Assembly: GCA_016187945.1 (NCBI GenBank)
Contig: JACPIT010000010.1
Coordinates: 62,001 to 126,000, forward strand
DNA length: 64,000 nucleotides
Reading direction: 5' to 3'
From: Opitutia bacterium
GTDB taxonomy: Bacteria > Verrucomicrobiota > Verrucomicrobiia > Opitutales > Opitutaceae
Below the pieces are notes generated by a model that had not been told where the DNA came from, did not search any database, and saw nothing but the letters and a program-made list of their open reading frames with translations. Below, piece by piece: positions 37,168-46,305 of this stretch. Numbering within the stretch: the first letter of the stretch is position 1; each line of letters starts with the position of its first letter. The position numbers and the translations under genes were made by a program.

Positions 37168-39918
37168 TCACTCGCGCGGCATCTGATCGCCGACGAGCGC
37201 GAGGCACTGCATCGCGGCGAGGCCCCATTGCGCGGTGTCGTTCGTCGACACCCCCGCCGCCTCGTGCACGGCGCGCAACACGGCCGGTCCCGGCACCAGT
37301 TGCGCCTCGTTGCGCAGGCGATTGCGTCCGCGCCCCGGGGCCGGCGGGTTGAGAAACTCGCGCCACGCGCGAGCCGCGAGCGCGGCGTCGCCCGTCTGCT
37401 TCGCGGCGAAAGCCGTCAATCGCGAGTGCCCTTGCTCGAGGCCGATGCCCGACAGCGGCGCGCCGAAACGCGCGGCCTGCTCGTCCCGCGTCGCATTGTA
37501 GATCCGGCAGTAGTCGAGCCACGCGGTCTTGAACTCCGGCACCTCCGGCAACAGTTGCACGAGTTCCGCGCAAACCTCGACGAGCCCGAACACGGCGGAG
37601 AGGTGCGACACGTTCGGCTTTTTGAACGACGACTCCGCGAACGCGCCGCTCGCGAGTTCCATGCGCGCTCCGCCCGTAAAGAACCCCTGCGGCTGCGCCG
37701 CGATCGTCTTCATGCTCGCGACGAGACGCTCGCGCATCCGCGCGTCGCCGGTGCGTTCCCACTCGGTGAGCCACGCGCCCGCGAGCGAACCCCAGTCCGT
37801 GCCGAAGCCGACGTAGACTTCCTTCGCGTTCGGATCGGGCGCGGTGACGCGGTCCTTCGCGACCTTGCGGTTCGCCTGGATCGTCGTGAGCGCGCGCGCC
37901 GCCTCGATCTGCTCGCGCATCAAATCGCCCACGCGCTCGTCGCCCGTCAGGTAATAGTAGAAACGCCGGTTCACCGCCGTGCTGATGCGGAGCTGCTTCG
38001 CGCTGCAACCCCAGTGCAGCACGTTGTGCCGCGAGCCGAGCGGCGCGAATCGCCCGAGGTGGTGCACGTCGACTTCGCCCGTGTGGCGCGTCATCGCCTC
38101 GGCGAAACGAAACACGTCCGCCCGCCCCGTGCGCAGGAAGTAGAACCACAGCCACAAATCGGTCGACAACTCCGAGTTGTCCCACGCGTAGCCGCCCACG
38201 TCGTAGCGCCACTCGTGGCGGTCGGCATCGTAGGTGTGCATCACGTCGCCGTAATTCCAGAAACCATACCAGCGCCGCTCCTCGCGCTGTTGCTCGTAGA
38301 ACTTGAACAGCCAATCGAGTCGGTCCTCGACCTGCGCCTTCGCCGGCGTGCTGCGATCGAGCGGCGACCACAAGCCGCCGAACACGCCGCAACGGTGCAG
38401 GTGCTCCGGCGTGGTCACGAGCAGCGCCGGCGCGCGGACCGCGCGCGCACACGCCGCGAGTTGCTCGCGCGACGGTGTGGCCGCGACGGGAAAGAGAAAC
38501 AGTTCGCTCGTGCGCGCGACGCCCTCGGGTTTGTCGAAGCCCGGCTCGTAGTCCTCGTAGGTGATCTCGAGGCCTTGCAGTTGTTTCTCGTGCGTGTCCT
38601 GCCCGAGGCCGTCGTGGTAGCCGCGCAAATCCATCGCGGCCGCCTCGGGCGCCCACAGCCACGCGGTCAGCTCCGCCGCGTCGCTCGTCGCGCCGCGCAC
38701 GTCGAGTTGCCCCGGGTAACTCTGCCAGAAATTCCGCACGCCGACCGCGAGCCCGCCGCCCGGCGTGCCGACGTAGGCGAGACCGCCGGCGCGTTGTCCG
38801 CGCGCCGCAGTCAGCCAGGTGCGGCCAGCCTTCGTGCGCTTGCGAATCTCGAAACCGTCCGCGCTCGACTGAAACAGCGTCCAGTCCGCGTAGGCTGCCA
38901 CGTATTTCAGCAACTCCGGCACCGGCGCGCGCCACGCACTCACGGGCGGCGTCGCCGCGCCGGCGAGCTGCGCCTCGCGCACCTCCTTGCCCGGATCGCG
39001 CCGCAAGCCCGTGATCCCGCGCACGGCCTCGGCGAAGAGCCCGTCGCCCTGCCCCGAAAAACGCACGTGCCGGTCGTGCAACTCGCCGCGCAGCGGCACC
39101 TCGAAGCGCACGCCGAGACCGCGGATGAAATCCTGGTTCTCGTCGCCGTCGTGCACGATCGTGTGCAGCATCCGGATCGTCTCGCCGCCCGCGTAGAAAT
39201 ACAGCCGCACCACGAACGGCAGCCACGCGCGCGGCGACGCCCCCGCGCCCACGCGCGCGTGCCGGCCCTCGATCTTCACGACCGCGCGCACCGGCCCGGC
39301 TTGCTCGACCGTGACCTGGGCGATCGCGCTTTCGAAATCCTCGACGTGCGGCCGCTCCGGGTCCGCGCGATCCTCGCGCAAGCAAACCAGCCGGCCGCGC
39401 CGCGCCACTTCCACGCCGTCGCGCGTGATGCGCTCGACGAGCTGGCTGCCGCCCGTGCCGAGCCGGCAGACGATTGCGCCGGTGTCGACGGTCACGGCGT
39501 CCGCCGTCTGCTCGACGTGCAGCGCCTTGGCCGGAGTCGCCGGCGTTCCGGCAAAAACTTCGTAGCTCTTCGCCACCTTGCCCGGAGGCAGCGCATGGGC
39601 CGTCCATTTCAGCGAGCCGTCCGGCCACGTCGCGAGCGGCCAGCTTTGCACGGGCGCGGGCGAGCCGTCGTCGGCCCGGAGCGCGAACGTCGTCCCCGCC
39701 GCGTGCATGCCGCGCGGCCAGGCGACGCCCCACGTGCACCCGGGAAAATGTCCCGCACCATCGGCATCGAGCCAGCGCGATGGCGCCACGCCGGGCTTGA
39801 GCGGCGACGCGACCGGCGGCACGGCGTCGCTTTGCGCGCGCAGTTGCGACGCGAGTTGGAGCGCGGCGGCACCGAGCACGGTGCTCCGCACGAATTCCCT
39901 GCGAGTGAAGTGGGCCAT
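37168..39918 (-). CDS. YetA/PcRGLX-like exo-rhamnogalacturonan lyase (PL26-like), Tat-type signal
   Basis: MAHFTRREFVRSTVLGAAALQLASQLRA; 'GVAWPRGMHAAGTTFALRADDGSPAPVQSWPLATWPDGSLKWTAHALP'; 'YHDGLGQDTHEKQLQGLEITYEDYEPGFDKPEGVARTSEL'. Confidence 0.82.
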   Translation of the reverse strand: MAHFTRREFVRSTVLGAAALQLASQLRAQSDAVPPVASPLKPGVAPSRWLDADGAGHFPGCTWGVAWPRGMHAAGTTFALRADDGSPAPVQSWPLATWPDGSLKWTAHALPPGKVAKSYEVFAGTPATPAKALHVEQTADAVTVDTGAIVCRLGTGGSQLVERITRDGVEVARRGRLVCLREDRADPERPHVEDFESAIAQVTVEQAGPVRAVVKIEGRHARVGAGASPRAWLPFVVRLYFYAGGETIRMLHTIVHDGDENQDFIRGLGVRFEVPLRGELHDRHVRFSGQGDGLFAEAVRGITGLRRDPGKEVREAQLAGAATPPVSAWRAPVPELLKYVAAYADWTLFQSSADGFEIRKRTKAGRTWLTAARGQRAGGLAYVGTPGGGLAVGVRNFWQSYPGQLDVRGATSDAAELTAWLWAPEAAAMDLRGYHDGLGQDTHEKQLQGLEITYEDYEPGFDKPEGVARTSELFLFPVAATPSREQLAACARAVRAPALLVTTPEHLHRCGVFGGLWSPLDRSTPAKAQVEDRLDWLFKFYEQQREERRWYGFWNYGDVMHTYDADRHEWRYDVGGYAWDNSELSTDLWLWFYFLRTGRADVFRFAEAMTRHTGEVDVHHLGRFAPLGSRHNVLHWGCSAKQLRISTAVNRRFYYYLTGDERVGDLMREQIEAARALTTIQANRKVAKDRVTAPDPNAKEVYVGFGTDWGSLAGAWLTEWERTGDARMRERLVASMKTIAAQPQGFFTGGARMELASGAFAESSFKKPNVSHLSAVFGLVEVCAELVQLLPEVPEFKTAWLDYCRIYNATRDEQAARFGAPLSGIGLEQGHSRLTAFAAKQTGDAALAARAWREFLNPPAPGRGRNRLRNEAQLVPGPAVLRAVHEAAGVSTNDTAQWGLAAMQCLALVGDQMPRE

Positions 39919-40078
39919 GGGGTGAGGAGAAATTCCGCGGCGGGGGAACGCGGGGATGGGAGGTGACGCGCGCACTATGAACAAGGTTGCGGCCTTTGCC
40001 GGAGCTTAAAATTCGGACCGTCCGAGCTTTTTCGTTGAACCAGTCCGGTTGTGTGACTCCTTGAACGCTGCCGACCCC

Positions 40079-41149
40079 ATGGCCACCCCAACCCTGCGCA
40101 CTTTGGCCCGCGAACTGGGCCTTTCCCGCACCACGGTCTCCGATGCGCTGCGCGGCTCGCCGCGCGTGAAACCTGAGACCGTCGAACGCGTCCGCGCCGC
40201 CGCGAAGGCCGCCGGCTACGACCGCAATCCGCTCGCGGGCGCTGTGATGTCCTTCCTGCGCCGCTCGTGCGGACAGAAATTCCGCGGCGTGCTCGGTGTG
40301 CTCGAAATCGTCAGCGCCGAACAATCGCTCAACGCGCAACGCTACAACGACGCCGTCTTCGAGGGCGTTTCCGCGAAGGCCGAGCAACTCGGCTTCAAGG
40401 TCGACCGCTTCCAGATCGGCGCGACCGGCCTCAAGCTCAGCCGGCTCGACTCGATTCTCCAAACCCGCGGCATCAACGGCCTCATCGTGCTCCCTGCCGC
40501 CGGTTTTCCCGACCTGAGCGGCTTGAGCTGGACGCGCTACACCGCGGTCTACGTCGACTACTTCGTCGACAGCCCGCCGATGCACTGCGTGTGCTCCGAC
40601 CACTATCGCTCGATGATCGGCCTGCTGCGCGAGTTGCACGCGCGCGGTTTCCGCCGCCCCGGGCTCTTCATCGAGACGTCGCTCGACGAGCGCCTGCACT
40701 TCCGCTGGGAAGGCGCGTTTCTCGCGCTGCAGCATTACGTGCCGGAGATTTCGAAGGTGCCGATCCTGCGACCAGCGCGAGTGACGCCGGAGGTTTTTCA
40801 GGAGTGGTTCGAGAAATATCAGCCGGACGTCGTGCTCGGCCATTTCCCGGACGCGGTCGCGTGGATGAAGCGTTGCGGCGCAAAGATTCCCCGCACCCAC
40901 AGTTTCGTCTGCCTGAACTCGCTGCGCACCCAAGGCGAATGCGCCGCGCTCGATTTCCAAGCGCCCCAACTCGGTGCGCGCGCCACCGAACTCGTCACCG
41001 GTCACCTGATGCACAGCGAATTCGGCATTCCGTCGCAGCCGTCGCTCACGACGCTTCCCGCGCGCCTGCTCGAAGGCCCGACCCTGCGCGCATCCGGCGG
41101 AAAAGCCCCTCGCCCCGCCCGCCGCACGATGCCCGCAGCAGCCGTTTGA
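40079..41149 (+). CDS. LacI family transcriptional regulator
   Basis: MATPTLRTLARELGLSRTTVSDALRGSPRVKPETVERVRAAAKAAGYDRNPLAGAVMSFLR, a LacI HTH plus ligand-binding domain. Confidence 0.93.
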   Translation: MATPTLRTLARELGLSRTTVSDALRGSPRVKPETVERVRAAAKAAGYDRNPLAGAVMSFLRRSCGQKFRGVLGVLEIVSAEQSLNAQRYNDAVFEGVSAKAEQLGFKVDRFQIGATGLKLSRLDSILQTRGINGLIVLPAAGFPDLSGLSWTRYTAVYVDYFVDSPPMHCVCSDHYRSMIGLLRELHARGFRRPGLFIETSLDERLHFRWEGAFLALQHYVPEISKVPILRPARVTPEVFQEWFEKYQPDVVLGHFPDAVAWMKRCGAKIPRTHSFVCLNSLRTQGECAALDFQAPQLGARATELVTGHLMHSEFGIPSQPSLTTLPARLLEGPTLRASGGKAPRPARRTMPAAAV

Positions 41150-41426
41150 GCCGCTCACGCGGTCGCGCCACTCTGCCCGCGCTTGTGCTCTCCTTGTTCG
41201 CTACAGCGCGAGAGTCCGGAGCGCACGCGTCAGAATCCGCGGAGCGGCCTCGGATTCTGCTGGGCGCTCGACGCCGGAGAAGCGAGCGCCACGGCTCGGT
41301 CGCCGTGAGTTGTCCGGGAGCGTAGCCGAGAACGTGTAGGGTGGGCGCCGGAGTCGCCTTTCAGGTCGTTCGCGTCACTCCGGGGGTTGGCCCGCGCCGC
41401 GTGGAGTTCTACGGTGCCGTTCGGCT

Positions 41427-42386
41427 ATGATGGATTTGGCCCCAGTGAATCGCAGTGCGCCGTCCGACGGGTTGTCGGTGATCGTGCCGGTATTCCGCAG
41501 CGCGCCGATCCTGCCCGAATTAGCGGCGAGGCTGTGCCCGGTGCTGCAATCGCTCGGCAGTCGCTATGAGCTGGTGCTCGTCGACGATGGAAGCCCGGAC
41601 GATAGTTGGGCGACGATTCTGGGGTTGGCCGCGCAGCAACCGTGGATCCGCGGTGTGCGGATGATGCGAAATTACGGTCAGCACAACGCGCTGCTGGCGG
41701 GAGTGCGCGCGGCGCGCTTCGCCACGATCATGACGATGGATGACGATCTACAGCATCCGCCGGAGGAAATTCCGCGATTGCTGGCGGCGTTTGGCCCCGA
41801 CGTAGACGTGCTCTACGCCACACCGCAGCGGCCGCAGCATGGTGTCGTTCGCGATCTCAGCTCCTGGGTCACAAAAATCGCGCTGCGAAGTGCGATGGGG
41901 GCGGAGACGGCGCGGCTGGTCAGCGCGTGGCGCCTGTTTCGGACGGATTTGCGCGTGGGGTTCGCCGAATACCAAAGCCCGTTCGTCAACCTCGATGTGC
42001 TGCTCACGTGGAGCGGAAGAAGATTCGGCAGCCTCCCGGTGCGCCACGCTCCGCGTCGGACGGGCGAGTCGAACTACACGCCCGGGAAACTGGTGCGGCA
42101 TGCACTGAACATGATGACGGGGTTTTCTGTGATCCCATTGCAATTCGCGAGCGTCGTCGGCTTCTTGTTCACGTTGTTTGGCGTCGCCGTGTTGGTCTAC
42201 GTTGTGGTCCGCTATCTTCTCTCTGGGAGCACGGTCGCCGGGTTTCCGTTTCTGGCGTCGATCATCGCAATTTTCTCCGGGGCACAGTTGTTCGCCCTGG
42301 GAATCATCGGCGAATACCTGGCGCGCATTCATTTTCGCACCATGAACCGGCCAGCTTACACGATCGCAGAAACGATCTCGTCCTGA
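41427..42386 (+). CDS. Glycosyltransferase family 2 with two C-terminal TM helices (polyprenyl-phosphate glycosyltransferase, DPM/ArnC-like)
   Basis: 'LSVIVPVFRSAPILPEL', 'YELVLVDDGSPDDSW', 'MTMDDDLQHPPEEIPRLL', C-terminal hydrophobic pair. Confidence 0.9.
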   Translation: MMDLAPVNRSAPSDGLSVIVPVFRSAPILPELAARLCPVLQSLGSRYELVLVDDGSPDDSWATILGLAAQQPWIRGVRMMRNYGQHNALLAGVRAARFATIMTMDDDLQHPPEEIPRLLAAFGPDVDVLYATPQRPQHGVVRDLSSWVTKIALRSAMGAETARLVSAWRLFRTDLRVGFAEYQSPFVNLDVLLTWSGRRFGSLPVRHAPRRTGESNYTPGKLVRHALNMMTGFSVIPLQFASVVGFLFTLFGVAVLVYVVVRYLLSGSTVAGFPFLASIIAIFSGAQLFALGIIGEYLARIHFRTMNRPAYTIAETISS

Positions 42387-42390
42387 CCGC

Positions 42391-43125
42391 ATGCACGCGC
42401 CTCCCATCGCTGCCGCGCCCGTTCGAGTTCTGCCGTGGGACTCGGCGTTCTTCGGTTTTAGAATCGGGTGCGTGACATCGTCGCGACTCACGCCCGAATT
42501 GCTCGAAGCGACGCTGGCCGCCGGTGAGACGGAGCGCCTGCGCTGTCTCTACTTTGCGGCCGATGTCGGTTGCAAGGCATCGAGCGCTCTTGCGCGCCAA
42601 GGAGGGTTCGAGCTGATCGAACAGCGCATCGATCTGGCGCGCCCCGCGCCGTCCGCCGCGCGGGAGTTGCCGACCGGTTTCCGCGCAGCGGTGAAAGAAG
42701 ATTTGCCCACGTTCACCGCGTTGGCGCGCGAAGCGCACACTGGGACGCGTTTTTTCAAGGACGCGCGATTCCCGCGGGCGCGTGCGGCGGATCTTTATGC
42801 GACGTGGATCGAGCGGGATTTCCGCGAGCACGAGCTGTTCGCGCTCGGGATGGGAAAGCAGTGCGAACCGGTCGGCTACGTTTCCGTGCAGCGAGATTGC
42901 GCGAAGGGTATTGGCCGGATCGGCTTGATCGCGGTCGCGCCGCGACTGCGCGGCCACGGGTGCGGGCATAGGCTCGTGCAAGGAGCCGTCAGCCGGTGCG
43001 CCGAACTCGGATGCAGGGAAATTCGCGTGACCACGCACAGCGTCAACGCCACGGCGTTGAACCTCTACCGCGCGGAAGGATTTCGACCGATCGAAGTCCG
43101 CTCGATGTTTCACCGCTGGTTCTAG
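42391..43125 (+). CDS. GNAT-family N-acetyltransferase (WecD/RffC-like)
   Basis: 'RVLPWDSAFFGFRIGCV', 'YVSVQRDCAKGIGRIGLIAVAPRLRGHGCGHRLVQGAV', 'VTTHSVNATALNLYRAEGFRP'. Adjacent to a WecE-like aminotransferase. Confidence 0.85.
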   Translation: MHAPPIAAAPVRVLPWDSAFFGFRIGCVTSSRLTPELLEATLAAGETERLRCLYFAADVGCKASSALARQGGFELIEQRIDLARPAPSAARELPTGFRAAVKEDLPTFTALAREAHTGTRFFKDARFPRARAADLYATWIERDFREHELFALGMGKQCEPVGYVSVQRDCAKGIGRIGLIAVAPRLRGHGCGHRLVQGAVSRCAELGCREIRVTTHSVNATALNLYRAEGFRPIEVRSMFHRWF

Positions 43126-44382
43126 ATGCACCCCATGGAGCCGGCCACCGTCCCATTCAATCACTCGACCGTCGTGGGGCGGGAGCACGACTACATCCTG
43201 CAAGCGGTGGCCTCCGGACAAATCGCGGGCGATCAGCAGTTCTCCCGCAAATGCCAGGGGCTGCTTGAAGAGACCCTGGGAGTGCGCCGGGCATTGGTGA
43301 CGACATCGTGCACGCATGCCCTCGAGATGGCCGCGTTGTTGGTGGACGTGCGGCCGGGCGACGAGATCATTGTCCCGTCGTTCACGTTCGTTTCGACCGC
43401 AAATGCGTTTGCGTTGCGTGGCGCGCGGCTGGTGTTCTGTGACATTCGCCCCGATACGCTCAACCTAGATGAGAGCGCGCTCTCGAGGTTGATCACATCG
43501 CGCACCAAGGCCATCGTGCCGGTGCACTATGCGGGCGTCGCCTGCGAGATGGATGCGATTACCGCTCTCGCGCGCGAGCGGAACGTCGCGGTGATCGAGG
43601 ACAACGCGCACGGTCTCTTCGGGAAATATCGCGGCCGTTGGCTCGGCACACTCGGTTCTCTGGCGACGCAGAGTTTTCACGAGACGAAAAACATCACCTG
43701 TGGCGAAGGCGGTGCGCTGTTGATCAACGACGGGCGTTTTGCAGAACGCGCGGAAATCATCCGCGAGAAAGGCACCAATCGCGCACGCTTCTTTCGAGGC
43801 CAGGTCGATAAATACTCCTGGGTCGACGTCGGCAGCAGCTATGTGATGAGCGACGTTCTGGCGGCATTCCTCCTCGGACAGCTCGAGGTTTGGCCGCAAA
43901 TTCAGTCCCGTCGGCGCACGTTGTGGGCGCGGTATCAAGTGGCCTTGTCCGGCTGGGCTGAAGAACGCGGTATTCGCCTCCCGTTCGTGCCGACGCATTG
44001 CGACCAAGCATATCACATGTATTACCTGGTGCTTCCTTCGCTCGAACTGCGAACGGCCCTGATCGCGCATCTCAAGGCAGCGGGCGTCATGGCGGTTTTC
44101 CACTACCTGCCGCTGCATTTGTCGGAATTCGGGCGGAAATGGGGCGGAAAACCGGGAGACTGTCCGGTCACCGAATCGATCAGCGACCGCCTGCTTCGAC
44201 TGCCGTTTTTCAACGCGATGGCTCTCGAGCAGCAGGATCGCGTGATTGAAACGTTGCTTCGATTCGCGCCTAGCGACCACCGGAGAGCGACGTCGCGACC
44301 AATTCGGGCGCAGTGTCGCTCGGCGCGTCCACGTCCCCGACGAAAGCTGGTGGAGCGGGCAGGACTCGAACTCAGCCGGTGA
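43126..44382 (+). CDS. DegT/DnrJ/EryC1/StrS aminotransferase (WecE/RffA-like dTDP-4-amino-4,6-dideoxygalactose transaminase)
   Basis: 'FNHSTVVGREHDYILQAVASGQIAGDQQFSRKCQGLLEE', 'DEIIVPSFTFVSTANAFALRGARLVFCDIRPDTLNLDES', 'GTLGSLATQSFHETKNITCGEGGALLIN'. The last ~35 codons read through a tRNA-derived fragment, so the true end may differ. Confidence 0.88.
   Translation: MHPMEPATVPFNHSTVVGREHDYILQAVASGQIAGDQQFSRKCQGLLEETLGVRRALVTTSCTHALEMAALLVDVRPGDEIIVPSFTFVSTANAFALRGARLVFCDIRPDTLNLDESALSRLITSRTKAIVPVHYAGVACEMDAITALARERNVAVIEDNAHGLFGKYRGRWLGTLGSLATQSFHETKNITCGEGGALLINDGRFAERAEIIREKGTNRARFFRGQVDKYSWVDVGSSYVMSDVLAAFLLGQLEVWPQIQSRRRTLWARYQVALSGWAEERGIRLPFVPTHCDQAYHMYYLVLPSLELRTALIAHLKAAGVMAVFHYLPLHLSEFGRKWGGKPGDCPVTESISDRLLRLPFFNAMALEQQDRVIETLLRFAPSDHRRATSRPIRAQCRSARPRPRRKLVERAGLELSR
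44348..44372 (-). other. tRNA gene 3'-end fragment (TPsiC loop + acceptor + CCA)
   Basis: Minus strand AGTTCGAGTCCTGCCCGCTCCACCA. The upstream sequence does not complete a tRNA cloverleaf by eye. Confidence 0.65.
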
Positions 44383-44515
44383 GCCACGCAGGGCTTCGCA
44401 ACACGTCGCGTTGGAACGAGGCGGCGGCCAGCCGCTTTGCAGGCTAACGCACGACGCCAGCCCGCACGTTTTCTGCTCGGAATTGTCGGGAGCGAATCCC
44501 GACGTGCGAGCGGTC

Positions 44516-44580
44516 GCTCGAAGGCCCGACACTGCGCGCATCCGGCGAAAAAGCCCCTCGCGCGACCCGCCGCCGCACGC
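44516..44580 (+). repeat. Partial duplication of the lacI 3' end (41068-41128)
   Basis: ctcgaaggcccgacactgcgcgcatccggcgaaaaagcccctcgc versus ctcgaaggcccgaccctgcgcgcatccggcggaaaagcccctcgc, 43/45. Confidence 0.85.
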
Positions 44581-44691
44581 TCACCGTCGCCGGTTGATCG
44601 CCCCGCCGTTCGCCGCGCACGGCGTGCCCCGCGCGCCAGTCGTCGAGACTCGCTGAAGCGCGCGCGGGGTGCTCAGCGAAGCCGGCGTTCG

Positions 44692-46305
44692 TCACCGCGC
44701 CGGTCGGAACGCAGCGAGAGTCGAATCGCCCTCGACGATGCGTGCGAGCTCGTGCGCCACGATTGTGGCGTTCAGCTCCGCGCCGGCGCGGGTCGTGTGC
44801 GTGTGCTCGTCGGCGAAGAGGGCGTTCACGTCCGCCTCGCCGAGGGCGTCGTAGCGCGCGGCGACGAGCGTGTTCAGGTCGATGCAGCGCACGTTCTCCT
44901 GTTGCGCGATTTCCCGCGCCCAGGCGGCATAGCTGTCGGTCGCGCGGACGATTTTTCCGTCCTTCCACGTTTTCCGCGGCACGAGCGTGCAGACGATCGG
45001 CGTGGCGCCAGCGGCCTTCGTGTCGCGGATGTAGCGGCGCAGATACGAGCCGTAGGTGCCGACCGTCTCGCGTTCGTGCGTGAGCTGGTTGTCGATCGTT
45101 TCCGTCTCGCCGCCCACGCCGCGCAATGTGCCGCGCGCGCGTTTGTCGTCGTTCAGCGACGCGTTGTCGTTGTGGCCAAACTGCATCAGGACGACGTCGC
45201 CGCGTTTGATCAGCGTCAGCGCGCGCTCCCAGTGGCCCTGCGTGAGAAACGTGCGGCTGCTCAGTCCGCCGATGGCGCGGTTGACGAGATTGATCTTTGC
45301 GAGATCGAGATGCTCGCCGAGCAATTGTCCCCAGCCGAACTCGCCGTTGGCGCCGTCGCCGCGGCCGTTGCGGACGGTGGAGTCGCCGATGAGCACGAGG
45401 CTCGGCAGCTTCGGGTCGCGCGGCTCGGGTAGGTTCAGCCAGCCGATCGTGTCGGGCTTGATCGCGGCGCCGGCGGGCGAGAGCCAGCGCGCAAAGGCCA
45501 CTTCCTTCAAACCGGCGAGGCCGGCCACGACCTGTTGCGCGGTGAAGTCCGCGCCGGCCTCGTTGGTGTGCGTGTGATCCTTCGGGAAGAACGCCGCGAC
45601 TTTCTCCGCGCCGAGTTTCTGGTAGGCGTCCGCGAGAAGGCGACTCACGTCGACGAACGGGACTCCCTCGCGCTGCGCGATCTCGCGCGCCCAACCGCGG
45701 TGCTCGGCGCCACGGTTGATTTTTCCCTCGGCCCATTGGTTGCGGAGCGTCGGCGAAAGCAGGATCGGCGTTGCACCTTTGGCGCGCACGTCGCGGATCA
45801 TCTGGCGCACGTAGCTCCCGAAGGTGCGCACGGTCTCGGGCTGCGTCGTCAGGACGTTGACGATGTCCTGCGTTTCGTCGCCGAGGCCGGGCAACGAGCC
45901 GCGCGAGCGCATTTTCTCGCGGGGCATGGACGGATCTTCGTTCACGGGGCTGCTGTCGTTGTGGCCGAACTGAATCAGCACCCAGTCGCCCGCCTTCACG
46001 TCGGCGAGGAGTTTTTCCCACCAGCCTTGCGTGATGAAAGTGCGCGAGCTGCGTCCGCCGAGGGCGCGGTTGGAGAGGTTGACCTTGGTCAGTTCGAGGT
46101 AGTTCGCGAACGGCACGGCCCAGCCTTGTTGCGGCGGCTTCGCGCGCGCGCCGGTCGAGTCGCCCGCGACGAAGATCGTCGGCAGCGCCGGATCGATCTT
46201 GCCGGGATTCTCGGGCGGATCGTCGGACAACGGCGCAGGCGGAGGCGTTTGGGCGATGGCGGTGAGAGCGCTCAAGGCGAGGAGGAGAACTTTGACGGAT
46301 TTCAT
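44692..46305 (-). CDS. Tandem-domain SGNH hydrolase (two rhamnogalacturonan-acetylesterase-like domains)
   Basis: Two copies of the block set: 'PTIFVAGDSTGARAK...DWVLIQFGHNDSS...DHTHTNEAGA' and 'PSLVLIGDSTVRNGRG...DVVLMQFGHNDNA...EHTHTTRAGA'. Confidence 0.92.
   Translation of the reverse strand: MKSVKVLLLALSALTAIAQTPPPAPLSDDPPENPGKIDPALPTIFVAGDSTGARAKPPQQGWAVPFANYLELTKVNLSNRALGGRSSRTFITQGWWEKLLADVKAGDWVLIQFGHNDSSPVNEDPSMPREKMRSRGSLPGLGDETQDIVNVLTTQPETVRTFGSYVRQMIRDVRAKGATPILLSPTLRNQWAEGKINRGAEHRGWAREIAQREGVPFVDVSRLLADAYQKLGAEKVAAFFPKDHTHTNEAGADFTAQQVVAGLAGLKEVAFARWLSPAGAAIKPDTIGWLNLPEPRDPKLPSLVLIGDSTVRNGRGDGANGEFGWGQLLGEHLDLAKINLVNRAIGGLSSRTFLTQGHWERALTLIKRGDVVLMQFGHNDNASLNDDKRARGTLRGVGGETETIDNQLTHERETVGTYGSYLRRYIRDTKAAGATPIVCTLVPRKTWKDGKIVRATDSYAAWAREIAQQENVRCIDLNTLVAARYDALGEADVNALFADEHTHTTRAGAELNATIVAHELARIVEGDSTLAAFRPAR

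Noticed and set aside
37067-41158. 1363-aa minus-strand ORF and 912-aa plus-strand ORF at 37228-39966
   Set aside because: Overlap the PL26-like and LacI genes in other frames; low-complexity R/A-rich translations.
41160-41420. Small ORFs between lacI and GT2
   Set aside because: No start/RBS/motif support; the region looks non-coding.
44340-44440. Complete tRNA gene on the minus strand
   Set aside because: Only the TPsiC loop, acceptor 3' strand and CCA are recognisable. The T-stem 5' side (CTGAG) does not pair with CCTGC, and no anticodon arm is visible.
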